Source: Bryopsis sp. KO-2023
Taxonomy: Eukaryota; Chlorophyta; Ulvophyceae; Bryopsidales; Bryopsidaceae
Assembly (NCBI GenBank): GCA_030272585.1
Contig: BSYQ01000008.1
Coordinates: forward strand, 372,001-436,000
DNA: 64,000 nucleotides
Direction: 5' to 3'
In this document: piece by piece, positions 45,721-57,746 of the stretch
Numbering within the stretch: position 1 is the first letter of the stretch
How the letters are laid out: each line of letters begins with the position of its first letter
Position numbers and translations under genes: made by a program
The notes under the pieces: generated by a model
What the model saw: only the letters and a program-made list of their open reading frames with translations
Databases searched by the model: none
Told to the model about the DNA's origin: nothing

Positions 45721-48700
45721 ATGTCCAGCGGTATGGAAAACCTCTGTGCTCACAGCGTCACGGTTGCCTTCGAAGTTTTGCTAGGGTGTGAGCGAATGAT
45801 GCTGTTTTGTGTCGCAGATCAGAGCGTCGAGGTCATTTACCTCCGCCGTCGCCTAAAAGCCCTCCGCAGAGACTTCAAGGAGCTGCAGGGGGCGTTCGTA
45901 GCTCTCCGCCAGCGTGGGAACGGTGCCCACGCTCGCGTCGAGAGCTTTCTCTACCGCATGCAGCCCACTCCCTCCCGCCGACCCAAGCCCACTCCCCCAT
46001 CCCGCTTCGTCCGATGGCTTCGGGCCATCTGCTGCCTCCCTCCCCTGCCCGAAGAGGAGGAGGTTTGGCAGGGCGAAGGGTCTTGGCTCCTCGGAGTCGA
46101 GGCTCAAAGGTACGTAAGCGCATTTCACTTGGATTCAATCAACAATAATTCCGTTTGTCTGCAGAAACTCGACGTTGCACTTCACTTTCACTCGCGTAAC
46201 GGCACTTTTACCCAATTCGTACCCACTGCATACCCAAGTACCCAAACAATACCCAGCAAATACCTAGACCGTACCCAGACTTGGGTACGTTTTGGGTAAT
46301 TACCCACCTCACTACCCAAACTGTACCCAAACCATACCCAATCCATGCCCAATAGTGGGTAGAACTGGGTAAGTACCGCACACATACCACAGGCGTATGG
46401 TAAGCGAGATATGCTTGGTATGCCGTGGGTACGCTTTGGGTGGTACCCAATGTTTACCCAAAAAATTATAGGGATGGGTACGTGTTGGGTAAAGTTTTGG
46501 TACTTTTTGGCAGAACTAATTGTTGGGTACCCAAACTTTACCCAGATATACCCGGAGCATACCCACATGTGGTACGTATTGGGTACGTTGTGGGTAGTAC
46601 CCAATATTGACCCAAACTATGCCAAAGCATGGGTACGTTTTGGGTATCGTTTGGGTACTCTTTGGCATAACTACCACTTGTGTACCCATAAATTACCCAG
46701 ATGTGCCCAAAACGTACCCAAATGTGGCACGTAATGGGTATGATTTGGGCAATACCCACTGTAAACCCAAAACATGTTTGGGCATAGGTACGTTTTGGGT
46801 ATTGATTGGGTACTTTTTGGCATAACCACCACTCATGTACCCATACAATACCCAGACGTGCCCAAAACGTGTCCAAATGTGACACGTAATGGGTATAATG
46901 TGGGTAATACCCAGCCTCCTTCAGAGTAAGTCACACAATTGCGGCGAAGAAGCCACATGACGGACTCATTACGCATGAGGGACTCATTAAACTTGCCGAA
47001 GATCTCTGTCTGCGTTGTTGAACAACGACAACGTTTCTGTTCGCGCAGCTTGCTCGCCCCGCTTCAGAGTCGCGCTTGCGATTCGACCTACAAGCTCGCC
47101 ATCCCCGCTTCAAAGTCGCGCCTGCGATGCGACCTGGAAGCCTTGGACGGTGCCTTGGGCCTCTGATGAAAACGCTGGTATCACCCTGAGGATCTATCGC
47201 TGCCATGCCAGTGTCAATGAGCACAGGCTATAATGCTTTCGTGGAGGCGGTCGGCTTCCTCTCTATGTCAAGGATTCACCCACGTGGTCGGTGATGTGCA
47301 ACATTCTAAGTCAGGTAACATAATAAAACTGCACAAGGTTTAAGCAGCAACATAAATAGGGATATTTGACCTAAAAAGAGTATTATGATGTTGTTGCCTT
47401 TCTGATTTTTTTGGCCCTATAGAGAGGCCTGTGAACTTTTTTTTACAAGGGGAGGGGGGGCTCCTTAAAATGAAATTTGTTTCAGGTGTTTGTAAGGCGA
47501 GCATATGTGCTTGCCTTGGTTGAGAAAAAGCCTTTTTCAGGAAGATTGGAATTGAGAGGATGAACTTGCATTCTGTGTGGCCTTGCACACGAGAGAATAA
47601 CGTGTAAGAAAGGACAAGGTGACATCAACATTTGGGCTGCCGGTTTCTTGTTCTTGTGTGAAAGTGTATTCACACAAACGGTGAAAAACAGAGTTCTTTG
47701 ATTTTCCAGATATATGTATCCATGTTCTTACTTTAAGTATATAATTTATTAGGCCCCACAGAAATCCATTCTTGTAGAAACTTTGCCGAAACAGAAGTTA
47801 GAAAAAAATACAACAGCTGAAAGGTGAAACCTTGTATGTCTGTGGATTTCCTTTGATGCAGAAAAGAAGAGTCAGAGGACTGGGTTCAAGTAATTGAATA
47901 TCCAAGACAAGGCTAGCAATCTTCGAAAAGAACTGAGGAGGACGAGGTGGTAGACGACTCTTCAAAGGGAGTTTGACCTGACACCCCTTTTTGAGAATTG
48001 AGGTCCCAAAAAAATTTGAATGAGCTTGTTTTGATGTGCACAAATAGATGCATTTGGAGGTTGAGGGCTGGATGTGAATGAAGGAACAAGTGTTCTTGTA
48101 AATTATTTCTTATTTGTTATTTTTGTTGGTCTTGGCGGATTGGGTCTGAGCTAGACACCATCCGATTTATACCCGATCTATAACAAATGATTGACAGCGG
48201 GTGGCTGCCCAAAGCGTACCCAATACATACCCAATATGCGTTTATAGGTAAATATAGGGCACTTTCTGTATAATACCCAATTCATACCCATTCAATGTGG
48301 GTAAGGATTGGGTAGTACCCAGTGCATACCCACCAACTTTGGGTATCTTTTGGGTACTACCCAATGCGTACCCACATTGAATGGGTATCTATCGGGTACT
48401 ACCCAATCCTTACCCACATTGAATAGGTATGTATCGGGTACTACCCAATCCTTACCCACATTGAATGGGTATGAATTGGGTACTACCCAATCCTTACCCA
48501 CATTGAATGGGTATGTATCGGGTACTACCCAATCCTTACCCACCAAGTTCCGGTATCTTGCAGGTACTACCCAGTTCGTACCCGTTTTTGTGTGGGTATG
48601 GATCGGGTAGTACCCAATCCATACCTACTAACTTCAGGTATCGTTTAGGTACTACCCAATTCATACCCACCGACTTTGGGTATCGTTTGGGTACTACCTG

Positions 48701-49160
48701 ATGCGTACCAACCAACTCCAACAACTACCCAAGACGTACCCAAAGCATACCCAAATCATACCCATAGAATACCCAACTGGGGTATACCCAAATATACCCA
48801 AAAGTACCCAATTCATGCCATTAAAAAACGGGTAGCCCGCGGGTAGTTTTGGGTACGAATTGGGTAATTTTCGTAACGTGAGTGTTTGTTGATACCCTTA
48901 CTCCACAGGGTCCTGTCGCTTGTCGCTGGTTTTGGGTTCCCCTAGGAGCTGTGAAATTTTCGAGATTTCCTTGCTGCCAGAGATTCTGTCACACTTTCGT
49001 TACGTTTCGTTTCGTTCGAGGAGCGAAAGCTGAGTGAGGAGTGGTGTTTCTTTTGAACAGGCGTGGAAACATCTTCCACACCCCGACCACCTCCATGAGC
49101 GAGCCCTCCACCCCCATCACCACCGACGTCGAGCCCTCCCCCGGCCCCTCGGGGGCTTAA
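45721..49160 (+). CDS. Small unknown two-exon gene whose intron hosts a transposon-like element
   Basis: Exons 45721-46109 and 49061-49160 join in phase 2 (donor GTACGT, acceptor TTTTGAACAG) to give 162 residues. It has a hydrophobic stretch near residues 10-33, a charged helical region (LRRRLKALRRDFKELQGAFV), a Pro/Arg-rich linker (RRPKPTPP), and a WLRAICCLPPLPEEEE segment that could be membrane-associated. The tail is Ser/Thr/Pro-rich and acidic. GC content is much higher than in the flanking introns. No family is recognised. A similar layout (helix, PKPTPP linker, WLRP or WLRA segment) occurs in the gene at 63445. The 2.95-kb intron is mostly the repeat-rich element at 46202-48871. Confidence 0.65.
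46476..46917. repeat. 155-bp tandem repeat, three copies (last partial)
   Basis: Units begin GGGTACGT (or AGGTACGT) at 46476, 46631 and 46786, exactly 155 bp apart. Each contains GGGTACTTTTTGGCA-like and GTACCCAAA-like blocks. TACCCA and TGGGTA alternate within each unit, so single strands can fold. Confidence 0.85.
47057..47140. repeat. Two-copy 46-bp GC-rich direct repeat in the element core
   Basis: CCCCGCTTCAGAGTCGCGC at 47057 recurs as CCCCGCTTCAAAGTCGCGC at 47103. The similarity continues through TGCGATKCGACCT. The GC content contrasts with the flanking arrays. Confidence 0.75.
48310..48730. repeat. 42-bp tandem repeat, about ten copies
   Basis: GGGTACTACCC (or GGGTAGTACCC) recurs at 48310, 48352, 48394, 48436, 48478, 48520, 48562, 48605, 48647 and 48689, a 42-bp period with one 43. 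Each unit contains this near-palindrome plus a TTACCCACATTGAATGGGTA-like second hairpin in the central copies. A 14-residue translated repeat results, but no gene is implied. Confidence 0.9.
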
Positions 49161-50109
49161 ATTTTTTAAATTTTTTTCAATAGGGGATAGGAATGGGGAA
49201 AACTTGTGAAGAACAAGTTTTTAATATTTTTTTAATAATTTATAAGTGAAATTCTTTTCTAAAGGTCCTGTTGAGCATATGTTTTTGACTTCCTGCATAA
49301 AGTTCATGTTGGGGATAATCCAGCATTGACAGTTTCCTGTGACTATCCAGGATTGACAGTTTCCTGTGAGTCTGACTATCCAGGATTGACAGTTTTCTAT
49401 GAGTCTGACTATCCAGAATTGACAGTTTTCTGTGAGTCTGACAATCCAGCATTGACAGTTTTCTGTGAGAGTATAAAGTCAATACCAAGGTTGTGGTTGC
49501 TATATCTGCATATAAGTTTATCCAGAAACTTGGTTCTGTTGTACTCTTTCAGCTGGCAAGACATGTCTTGGGTTGGATTCACTTCACACATTTCAGATAG
49601 TTTTTGATTTTGGTTGTGAATTCTACATAGGAGGGTGTTTCAGGAAACTTCATTGAATTTGCAATGACAAACCACCCCACTCTGTTAGGAAAATACAGGT
49701 TCACCATTGCAGATTTGGGAGGAGCTCCAATATTTCTTGAAATGTCACACCAAACAACATCATGTCACCAGTCAACACCACCCATTCCTAATTGCTTTGT
49801 GATATTCAATCCTTGCCATCTAGCGCAGCCAAGTACTTTTCTACTTTATGATTTCTTTTTTCCCTCCCCACCATATCACCTGAACCACAACAAATGCTTC
49901 CTATCTCTACAGAACAACCCTCCCTTTCTTGAAGAAACCCATTACTCATCCAGATCTGCTTGGGGTCCCAATAAACTCTCCTCCTCCCCCCCCCCAAAAA
50001 AAAGAAAAAGAACAGGAAAACTAGAATTTAACAAAACTATCCCTCCAGTGACAAACCCTCATCACAACCAACCAGCCAGCCGCGAAAAAGCCACAGCCAA
50101 TCACTGTCT
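49161..50109. other. Convergent intergenic region with a minisatellite
   Basis: Lies between the preceding gene (+) and METTL3 (-). Apart from the 33-bp repeat near 49320-49470 it holds AT-rich and C-run sequence and no supported gene. Confidence 0.5.
49320..49470. repeat. 33-bp minisatellite
   Basis: About four to five units of the type CTATCCAGGATTGACAGTTT plus TCTGTGAGTCTGA, period 33 bp in the later copies. Variation is mainly single substitutions. Confidence 0.85.
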
Positions 50110-53100
50110 TTATTTTTCCTCAATCTTGCCATACACTTTTTCGTAGCGAACTTTCATCTCAGGGTCTTTGATGGCCACTTGATTTAGTTGATTGCCTAGC
50201 GACACCCAACCCGGCCGCCGATTGTGCATTCTGGCAAAAATTTCAAGTTTCCTGGTGCCTGGGCTCAACCTCTCCAGCAGTGGATACATTTCATCCGGTT
50301 TCCTGGAGGTTTCCCGCACTTCAGCCACCACCACGTCACAATCCACGAATCGATTCAAATCTGGCCGACCTGGATGACACACACCCAACAGCACTCTTAC
50401 ATTTCTCGACTGTGAATAAAATACCACCAAAACGAAGCTGATCCCCAAAAATAGCAACGGGAAGACAAGGCATTGAAGAACCCCACCATAGATTACATCT
50501 TTGAATAATGCATTCAGCCATGCACAATATTGGAACAGGTTTTCCTTCATCCCCCCCCCCCCCCAAGGTATCTTTAGGTAATTTTTTTTTTCCAATTTTT
50601 CGTATTGTGGTCGATCGTACAATTTATTTCGCCGTTTTTTTTGGGGCTTTTTTGCCCACCTTTCACTCCAACAAGGCAATGTTCCTTAGAATGGTTGAGC
50701 CAATGTCCGGTCCTCCCCGTTCGAATCAGCCTTTGCAACTGATTGGTTTTCACCCACACGAGCTCATCCACTCTCTTGTACCCCCACAATTCCAGACATT
50801 CCCGGCCCAGCTCCATCGCTCTCCCAGTCACCCACAAGAAAATAACTCCGTTGTCCTGAGGAGAAAAAGAAACTTTCACCACTGCTCTACTTCCCAGTCA
50901 ATGTCATTGATAAATACATACATATTCTTCTTAGAAAAGAATGCCACCAATTCATAGATTTATCTTGCCTTTTTTTTCCACCCAGATCCCCCTTTTATGC
51001 GATAAGAAACGTGAAAACACTTGACCAGTCCCCCTTAAGAATTCGAATTGTTGATTTTTACCTGCAAGCAAGCGATATTGAGTTTTCGCATTTCGTCGTC
51101 AGCCATCGTTCCGTAGGGCAAATCTTGGTGGATTTCCCACGGAGGGTCCGCCATGATCACTCCAAATTTTCCCAAAACGCTCATGTCGAATGTCCGGACG
51201 TCGCAATTGATGAATTGAGGTTCGGGGAGCGCCTAGACCATCAAACCACACAAAATCGAATTTCTTTTCTGTGCCTCTTTCTCAAAAGGGTTTTATTCTA
51301 CGAGTGTGCATATCTATTCGACCATCATATCAAAAAACCCTCCAGTGAAAACATCACATAGACATGAAATCACTCCTGGCCATGCTGGGAAAATTCTGAG
51401 AAAAAAAAAAATAAAAATTCAAATTCTTTTGCTCCACCCTGAAACAAATAACTGCCTGTGGTTGTGTGAAGATAAAAATCAATCCAGGACTGCTGGAAAA
51501 TCGCCCCACCTGCAGATACTTAGGAACACTCGGCCCAGCCTGCTCAGCGGTTTTCATGTGTTCTGGTGTGAGTGCATCCGGCTCCGAGTCCAACTCATAA
51601 TGAACATATTTGCAAGTGTTGATATTTCGGCAGGTGTCCAAATAAGAGCAATTCCCCAAAGAAACGTCCGTCCAGGGGCAAATCAATCTTCGGAAATGCA
51701 ACCGTGGGCAGGCCATCATGTTCCTATTGTGACTGTGGTTATGAAACACCGAAAAAACAAAAGGGGTCAGTTTCTGGCAATTGATCCCACCATGCTGAGG
51801 GGTTTGATGTGTGTTTGAACTGGTAAATGCATCGAGTGGGGGAGTGGGGGTTCCAAGCTTGAGCTATATATATATATATATGCATTTCCCACATGCCAAA
51901 AGTTTATGGTGGTTAATTTTGCTCACTTTCGACATTCGTCCTTGGTCAGATGTTTGCAAAACTCTCGGACCGCTGCTCCGCCCGTCTGAAACTTTTCCAC
52001 CGTGGCGCTTTCCTTGGCAGTCCTCTTTTGGATCAATTCGATCAACTCTTCTCCCCTGGGCAAAAATTCCTTTTGAGACGAGCAGACCCCAACGCGAAAG
52101 CCTGGGAAAAAGGGAAAAGACGCCGGACATTGAGACATGGATATGGTTCCACTGACACATCGATGGTTCATTTACCTTTCTCTTTTCAGTCTATCTTTGA
52201 CCGACTTTTGGGCCAGCAATGCATTGACGTCGATTTCCCCTCCTTGGGGGGCCCGGACGATCCTTCCATCCTTTTCCCAGTGTTTGGGGTTAGGTTGAAT
52301 CGCACCGCCCCTTCGCTCCCGGCGAAAAGACGGCGACTGAGGGGGCGAAGCCCCTTGGACCCGGCCATACGATCCCCCCAGTCTGACAAGCCTATTTCGA
52401 AACAGAAACAAAACAATGCATTTTACAAAAACCCATTTGCCACTGCTCGAGTGCATCCTCCTGACCTATAAGGTCGAAAAAGATCCATAATGAGAAAAAA
52501 AACTCAGGTTCAACAGTGGATGTTCTTTGTTTTGAATCCTACCCTCCTATTTTGCTCGTATCGACGCTCAAAATCATCATGCGAGGGACGTGGTTCATGT
52601 CGAATTTTTCGGCCTCGACGAGGGGTGGCTGGGAGCTTGCCAAATCTTGAATGATGGGGTCCAGAGAAGTCAGTCTGGCGGCGGAAAGGGCTTTTTCATA
52701 TTCTTGGCCGGCAGGGCCCCGGCAAAGCTACTGGAAATAACAAACACCACAAAACATTCTCGCTGATTGCATTTTTTGGATTTCCAGTCTGCCGATCAGC
52801 AATTGTGCTTTCTTTTTTCCTGGGTCTTTGTTACTGGGGGTGGTTTCTTTCATTCATAATGCCATATACAAGCTTTGCTTACCAATGTGAAAAGCATAGT
52901 CATTAATATTAATGAAAAAAAGAGCTCTGAATATGAATTGGATTTGTCGGAAAAATTCGTATTAGTCATTTCTGTCAGCTTGACGACCAAGAAACAAAGA
53001 ACTGTTGCAATGGACGGCTTATCTCAACAGAGTGGAGTTCAGAAACGCATGCGTTGGCGTCCAAATCCCCACAAACAGCATCCACGAGTTGTACACAAGG

Positions 53101-53379
53101 CACAGCCACGCTACTCACTTTCTTGTGCAAGCTTTGCGAATCTATCGGCGGCTTCGTGGAGGGATCCAGCAAGCACTCCGCCAAAAGCTGTTTCACTTTC
53201 GTATCCGGTCGAGCCTCGACTTCGCTCACACGTTCGCCTTGGCTCGGGGCAACTTTCCCTCGATGGGCCGACTCGGGTTGAAGCTCGGCCATCAACCCTC
53301 GTCTGCGACTCAACCGCCGTTTCAACCTTTGGAGCTGTTTCGTTGCGGCATCGAGCTCCTCGGAATATCGGGGATCCAT
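50110..53379 (-). CDS. METTL3: N6-adenosine-methyltransferase catalytic subunit (METTL3/MTA/IME4)
   Basis: Eight exons (53379-53119, 52727-52543, 52391-52176, 52055-51927, 51723-51510, 51232-51062, 50855-50660, 50369-50110) give 543 residues with matching phases (human 580). The N-terminal 220 residues are low-complexity helical. Then come [13 protein letters not shown]...[13 protein letters not shown] and the CCCH-type fingers (CPRLHF...NCSYLDTC...TCKYVHYEL). The MT-A70 catalytic domain has the DPPW motif at about 364-367, the [16 protein letters not shown] helix, [22 protein letters not shown], and the C-terminal [13 protein letters not shown]...GNQL. It methylates adenosines in mRNA from S-adenosylmethionine, normally with METTL14. 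Exon 2 uses the second AG of a CAGTAG acceptor to avoid an in-frame stop. Confidence 0.95.
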
Positions 53380-54248
53380 ACTGAACACATTCACCGTCCT
53401 CTTCGAAACCAGAAAAGAACGCAAGCACAACGAGGAAAAGTTTTGCTCTGAAAAGGCAAATAGAGTGAGCGGCTGGCGGTACGACTGTAAGACTGTCACT
53501 TTTTCGATGATGTAACGAACGCGCCAGTCTTTTTAAATCGCTGGTGGGGCCAGCGAACTGTTTTTCGAGTTTGCTTAGTTATGGAAGTTCCAAAAACGCA
53601 AATGCTGAAAAAAACTCAAGTTTCACACGGTAAGAGCAAAAAAAGATGGCTTTTGGGCGCCTTGAACCGGTAGTCTCCAAAACAGGGGTCGAGTTTGAAG
53701 TATCTCTCAGTTTTTCGCTCAGGCAAATACCACTTTTTCTTTTCTTTGACGAGGATTGCATAGTGTGGGCATGGAATCTCATTTCTATAAAAAGGAGTTT
53801 CAAGTTTTTTGTCATGTTTGAAAACTGTTGGTGTTGCTGGGGCCATCATACTCTTGTCTCAACCCCTGACAATCTTCACCCATAAAAACGTAATCAGTAT
53901 ATTACAAGACATGCCAGGCCCTACTCCTACTGAAGCACACAAAAATACAGCAGAAAAACCTGAGCCAGCAATGTACCATTTCTTCATCACGTCCACTGCA
54001 GTCACTACTTTAGAACATCTCGACCCTTGAAAAAACAAAACAAAATTGGGATCCATGGCAACACCCATTTCCCTCGCTCGGAAAACAGTATTCAACCCTA
54101 AAATACGAAAGAAAAACCCCAATACAGGAAGTTGGGGATGTCAACCTTTCCCATTGATCAATTTTGAGTAACTTGTTGCAGTTTCGAAAACCCTCCCCTC
54201 AAACATTCAAGTTTGGTCCCTTAACGTGGCAACCACGTTTTATTCAAC
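53380..54248. other. Upstream region of METTL3 and 3' flank of the next gene
   Basis: Contains the METTL3 promoter on its left side. Short frames on both strands lack support. Confidence 0.45.
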
Positions 54249-57200
54249 TTAGACTTCGCTGAAAGTTATGATGCTCACAGCCCTTGCCCGCTTCACCATC
54301 ATCAACACAACACTTCCATACATTACGGTCAAAACCACCGAAAATACCAGGAAGGGCGTTGCTCTGTGCGTCTCATCCTTGACTACCATACTGACGACCA
54401 CATTATTGGCCTGCTGCATGCCAGTCTCTGGGTCCGAGGTCAAAATGTGCCGATCCACAGCCCCATATATATGCTCTTCCCTTGCCTTGTTTTGTTCTGT
54501 CAGCGTCAGTGCCCAGTTTGGGACCAAAGCAAGCGATCCAATCGCAGCATCAAAAGCTACAGTCCACATGGACAGCGATCTTAGCCCTATGCATCCTTTG
54601 CAACCCCTCCATATCTTTCCCACCAGACGTTTTCTACCCTGTACCGCTTCCCACACCAGCAATGCAATAACGCCCTCGGCCGCAGTCACCACAGTATTGA
54701 GCCAGACTGCAATACTGGTCCCTGTAAACTTCCCATCAAGGTGGGCCTCCTGGAGGGCATCCAAGCTCTGACTAATGACCCTTCTATCGAACAGCTTAAA
54801 TTCATCCCCGAACCTTCTGGCTGTCCCCACTTCAATTTTCAACCTGTTGTTCAGCTTCAACCAAATGTCGTTTTCCCAGGTGGCCTCCGATTTGGCATCC
54901 TGTTCTTGACCTCTGCCTTTTGGGAAAGCTGACCTTTGGGTGTTATCCTCTTCCCAAAAAGGATTGTCTTCCCACAGGTAGGGGACGTCACCATTCGCAT
55001 TCCCACACGATGATTCCACCTCGTCCATGCCAAACCCAGTGTTCACTTGGCTTTGCCATTCCCACAAGCGAGACAAGTACTCCGCCGCTCCAGTGCGTAG
55101 ATTAACACGCATCGGTAAAAACGTCCCCATCTCTTCCACAGTGAAATTTTCCCACAGGCCCCTTATGTCCAACGGACAACCGCTATATGGTGCTTCGCGG
55201 CTATAGTTGTGCCCACAGCCCGCCTCTGTCAGGGATTCAGGTCCCCATGCTGTGCGGACAAGCTCACCCCACACCACTCCAAGCAGCTCGCTGTAGCCTT
55301 CATCAACCACTCTTGTTGATGTATTCATCATTGCTGTCCTGTCAAAATAAGTCTTTTTTATGTCTTTTTCCTGCTGGCCAGGGAAATCCTCATCTGGTTT
55401 TGTACTGGAGGCCGTGTGGTAAAGTCCATACCCACTCGAATCACTCCTCACATGGTGCAGATCCCATTCTAGCATGTGGTGGTTTGAGTATCTAGTCAGA
55501 TACATGAAACCAGTGATATTCGATGCATCTATCATCCATCCGGGTGCCTTAACCCTGCCACACGGCACCCCCTCAGCCTCGAAATACCCGAATGTATCCA
55601 CCAATGACCTAACCACTGCCACTTCTCCCTGAGTTCTGTTGTCCCTGTGGCAAGCTACAATACTGACCATCGTGTCAGCACTCCAGGTGCCATCAGTTGC
55701 CTCAATAAATGCTGCCTCTTTCCTGTACGTGCCTACCCACGTCTCCAGGTTATACGCCCTTGCTGCCTTCCCTATCTCGGTAACCGTAGCTCCAATCTTG
55801 CGCACTTGCACAGAACTAGCAACAAAGCCACTCGCCATCAACATCAACATGCCTACCAAACAAGCTGGATTCATTGGCATTCCTCGTGATGTGTTGGGCC
55901 ACCCAGGCACCATTGACAAGCTCCTCACTGACAGACTCCCCAGTGCCCTGTGCCTTTGCAGCCCTTTGTATGCTCGCAGGACTGTCACCGCAACACCAAA
56001 ACACCCCTGTACTGCCGCACAAAGCGCCACTGCACTGGCTGCCAACCACGTCAGGTGCTGTAAAGATTGACACCTTCGGCTGGTGGTAGTTTTTTGGAGC
56101 CTTGCTCCTCTACTCAAGGATCTGTGCAGTTCATCAGCACCAGATTCTTGTGACGCTACAAACTCTGGCTCCTCCTGTTGCACCAGCCTTGATCCATACT
56201 CACCCTCCAATCCAGCAGTCCCAGATCCACAAGTCGAGTCGATAAACTTGCCTGCATATTTACCATCAGTTCTCAACAGATGCACATGGCCTAGCTGTCT
56301 CCCATCAGTTGGGCAGTCAACCTCCAGATGAACCGTCCCAATAGCACCGGACACCAGTGTCAGGACCACCCCCTGCTCCGACTGATTTCCATGCTCCCCC
56401 TGCATCACCGCCTTCCTGGCTTCCTTGCCTTCAAATTTGTACAAAAGCAGAACAACAAGATTTGCAGTGAACGATTTCAATGCTAAGTCCGATCCATCCA
56501 CCTTCACGAAGCTCTCCTTTCCCTGGCTGGACACAGCAGCATTGTACACGCATGCTTGGGTGTTTATGAACTCCACCCTGGCGTCCAGAATGCACCACTC
56601 CACCATGGCTCTGCTGAAAGGATCCATTCGTTGTGTCCGCTTGTGGAACTTGGACACCCAAGTTGGTCCGACATACGTTTCTGGTGTTGGTACGCTGACA
56701 ATCCCAGACTTCAGAGATGTCCACCAACACATGGAGCATCCATACTCTGATATAGCAAACGTCAGCCCTCTAGAGTCCAGCGTCGAGATGCACTCACTGG
56801 TGGCTATATTGACGGACTTGACTGAAACAACCTGGGCTGGCGTGCCCAATATAATATTATTTCCTCTGTCACGCGCAGCTCGTTCTAACTTCCTTGCCCA
56901 AAGTTTCCTTTTGAACATCAACGCAGCCCATTTGCGCAAGCTACTTGCGCATGGATCTCGTCTCATGGCCGGTTCAGATATCGATCGCAGTAGGAAATCA
57001 ACCCCAAAAGAGGATCTTTTGTTTTTTCGATGCACGCCTGAAACTTTCCTGGGTTACAAGGGATACAGCTTGTCTTGACTTGTCTTTTCTTCACTTGGTG
57101 CTTGATGTGATATGCCGAAATCCTCGGACCTTGTGTGCGTGTGCTTTAAAAGAACACACTGGCTGGCAAGATTGGCGACTTTTCACGGAGTTCCAATGAA

Positions 57201-57738
57201 AAAACGCTTTTCTCATAACTCAACACAGCCTTTGGAGGAAAGTGAAGCACATGGCCAGACGATGCGCCGCCGTCTTATGTGTCCTTGTAGCAATGAATAT
57301 TGCCACCACCAGGAACAGTGTTGCGTTTCTGGATGGGGACGTATTTCTTCTTCCCTCAATTTGGGTTGTAAACCAATGCTTTGTGAACTTGTGGCTGTGA
57401 AAGGCTTAACGCCTGAGCTCGTTTGGAAGTGTCTTGAAGTCACAAGCATAGAAACTAAGCCTCTTTTTCACACCACACCCCACTCCTGATATGTGCTCGA
57501 TATCAGGAGAACATATCTTACCTAAGCGAACCCACGCATCCTGTTGGTGCGCCGCATGCCATGCCATCACCAATGTCAATGTGTTGATGATGTTCATTCT
57601 ATGCTTGCCACAGTACAGTACTGTGCCACTAGTGGCAGAGTTTCTGGCACCTCCTTTCGCTTTTATTCGAAACGAACAAGTCCTCGTCCTCGTCTTTGTA
57701 AGAGTTGAGGTGTTACTCTTGTACTGAGCACCAGACAT
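54249..57738 (-). CDS. Large polytopic membrane protein of unknown family
   Basis: Two exons (57738-57522, 57037-54249) join in phase 1 with a consensus donor (CTTAG then GTAAGAT) and a TTTCAG acceptor, giving 1001 residues. 929 codons lie in one exon, unlike the neighbours. Five hydrophobic segments are visible, at about 402-425, 462-483, 847-870, 897-918 and 965-987. The 360-residue stretch between the second and third has five N-glycosylation sequons and several Cys and Trp, so it is probably lumenal or extracellular. LRSLSMWTVAFDA...LVPNW after TM3 resembles VRSLSMVPGW after TM1, suggesting an internal duplication. Translation could begin instead at the ATG at 57597, which starts a short hydrophobic leader (MNIINTLTLVMAWHAA). 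I do not recognise a family. Confidence 0.8.
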
Positions 57739-57746
57739 CGTTTCGA

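Larger units (their letters stand above)
46195..48878. mobile_element. Foldback-like non-autonomous element with TACCCA arrays
   Basis: A 7-bp direct repeat, CGTAACG, at 46195-46201 and 48872-48878 flanks a 2670-bp segment. Its ends are inverted: 17 bp (TTACCCAATTCGTACCC) are identical in opposite orientation. Inside each end is a long array dense in TACCCA and its complement TGGGTA. The left array (about 46202-46917) contains 155-bp units and the right array (about 48200-48871) 42-bp units. The middle (46918-48150) is ordinary sequence with no transposase. Terminal repeats built of nested inverted and direct short repeats recall foldback elements. The 7-bp direct repeat is read here as a target-site duplication. 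Confidence 0.65.

Noticed and set aside
48292..48724. Overlapping repeat-coded frames of 60-100 residues
   Set aside because: They result from the 42-bp satellite being divisible by three; they are open on both strands and have no start or splice support.
46202..48871. Interpretation of TACCCA arrays as telomeric sequence
   Set aside because: The hexamer is not CCCTAAA, occurs equally in both orientations, and lies inside bounded inverted termini between genes.
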